The translations under genes were made by a program, and so were the position numbers. 14,747 nt of DNA from Bacteroidales bacterium (lineage in GTDB: Bacteria > Bacteroidota > Bacteroidia > Bacteroidales > JAADJA01): contig JAIORT010000008.1 in the NCBI GenBank assembly GCA_021107975.1, positions 1 through 14,747 of the forward strand. The letters run 5' to 3'. Below the pieces are notes generated by a model. It had not been told where the DNA came from, searched no databases, and was given only the letters and a program-made list of their open reading frames with translations. Numbering within the stretch: position 1 is the first letter of the stretch; every line of letters starts with the position of its first letter. Below, in pieces: positions 14,691 through 14,747 of the stretch.

Positions 14691-14747
14691 TTATTTGTTT
14701 TCATCACTAATAACCTTCCCATCATCAATTGTAATAACTCTTCTGGC
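14691..14747 (-). CDS. ABC transporter ATP-binding protein, C-terminal end (cut by window edge)
   Basis: The last 18 codons of a minus-strand gene read ARRVITIDDGKVISDENK and then stop at 14691. This is the typical tail of an ABC ATPase of the LolD/MacB/FtsE group, where the segment after the H-loop reads R.I.I.DGKI. Walker and signature motifs lie outside the window. The stop is 17 bases upstream of the barrel gene at 13507-14673, so the two are very likely co-transcribed. Confidence 0.75.
   Translation of the reverse strand, partial: ARRVITIDDGKVISDENK

Overview
The window is a chromosomal segment of a Bacteroidota bacterium, probably of the order Bacteroidales or a near relative. This rests on the 5' end of a 16S rRNA gene with a Bacteroidales-like start and a perfect match to the bacterial 338 probe site. 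It is supported by AT-rich spacers carrying the Bacteroidota promoter pattern TTTG-N19..21-TAnnTTTG, by a 287-residue primary sigma factor without region 1.1, by the block rpsO-pnp-rpoD, and by many exported proteins whose signal peptides are followed by glutamine. No phage, insertion sequence, CRISPR array or tRNA was found.

Layout. Positions 1-361 are the start of a 16S rRNA gene on the minus strand, with a leader and two tandem promoters (506-538 and 584-616). Divergent from it is a small outer-membrane beta-barrel gene (about 758-1396, plus). This converges on pepD, an M20-family dipeptidase (1401-2861, minus). Pointing away from pepD is a malate/L-lactate dehydrogenase-family gene (3095-4171, plus); the spacer between them is rich in inverted repeats. 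From 4187 to the right edge every gene is on the minus strand: a secreted SH3-like/TonB-C protein (4187-4861), ribulose-phosphate 3-epimerase rpe (5006-5662), a nested palindromic repeat (5732-5817), rpoD (5875-6738), pnp (6831-8960) and rpsO (9048-9317). A second SH3-like/TonB-C protein (9580-10260) follows a porin-like barrel gene (10307-11563). Next come a repeat-containing putative lipoprotein (11860-13371), a 388-residue outer-membrane barrel (13507-14673), and the last 18 codons of an ABC-transporter ATPase (14691-14747).

How the genes fit together. The centre is housekeeping: rRNA, S15, PNPase, the primary sigma factor, a pentose-phosphate enzyme and a dipeptidase. Around it are envelope genes: three barrels, two secreted TonB-C proteins, one putative surface lipoprotein and an ABC ATPase that probably shares an operon with the last barrel. 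Clear intrinsic terminators follow rpsO, pnp and the second TonB-C gene, which divides the minus-strand run into transcription units.

I see no obvious new multi-gene defence or biosynthetic system. The most unusual items are the repeat inside a repeat at 5732-5817, the inverted-repeat-rich spacer at 2944-3071, the paired anchor-less TonB-C proteins, and the lipoprotein with 33-residue repeats. All assignments were made by reading the sequence; no database search was run.
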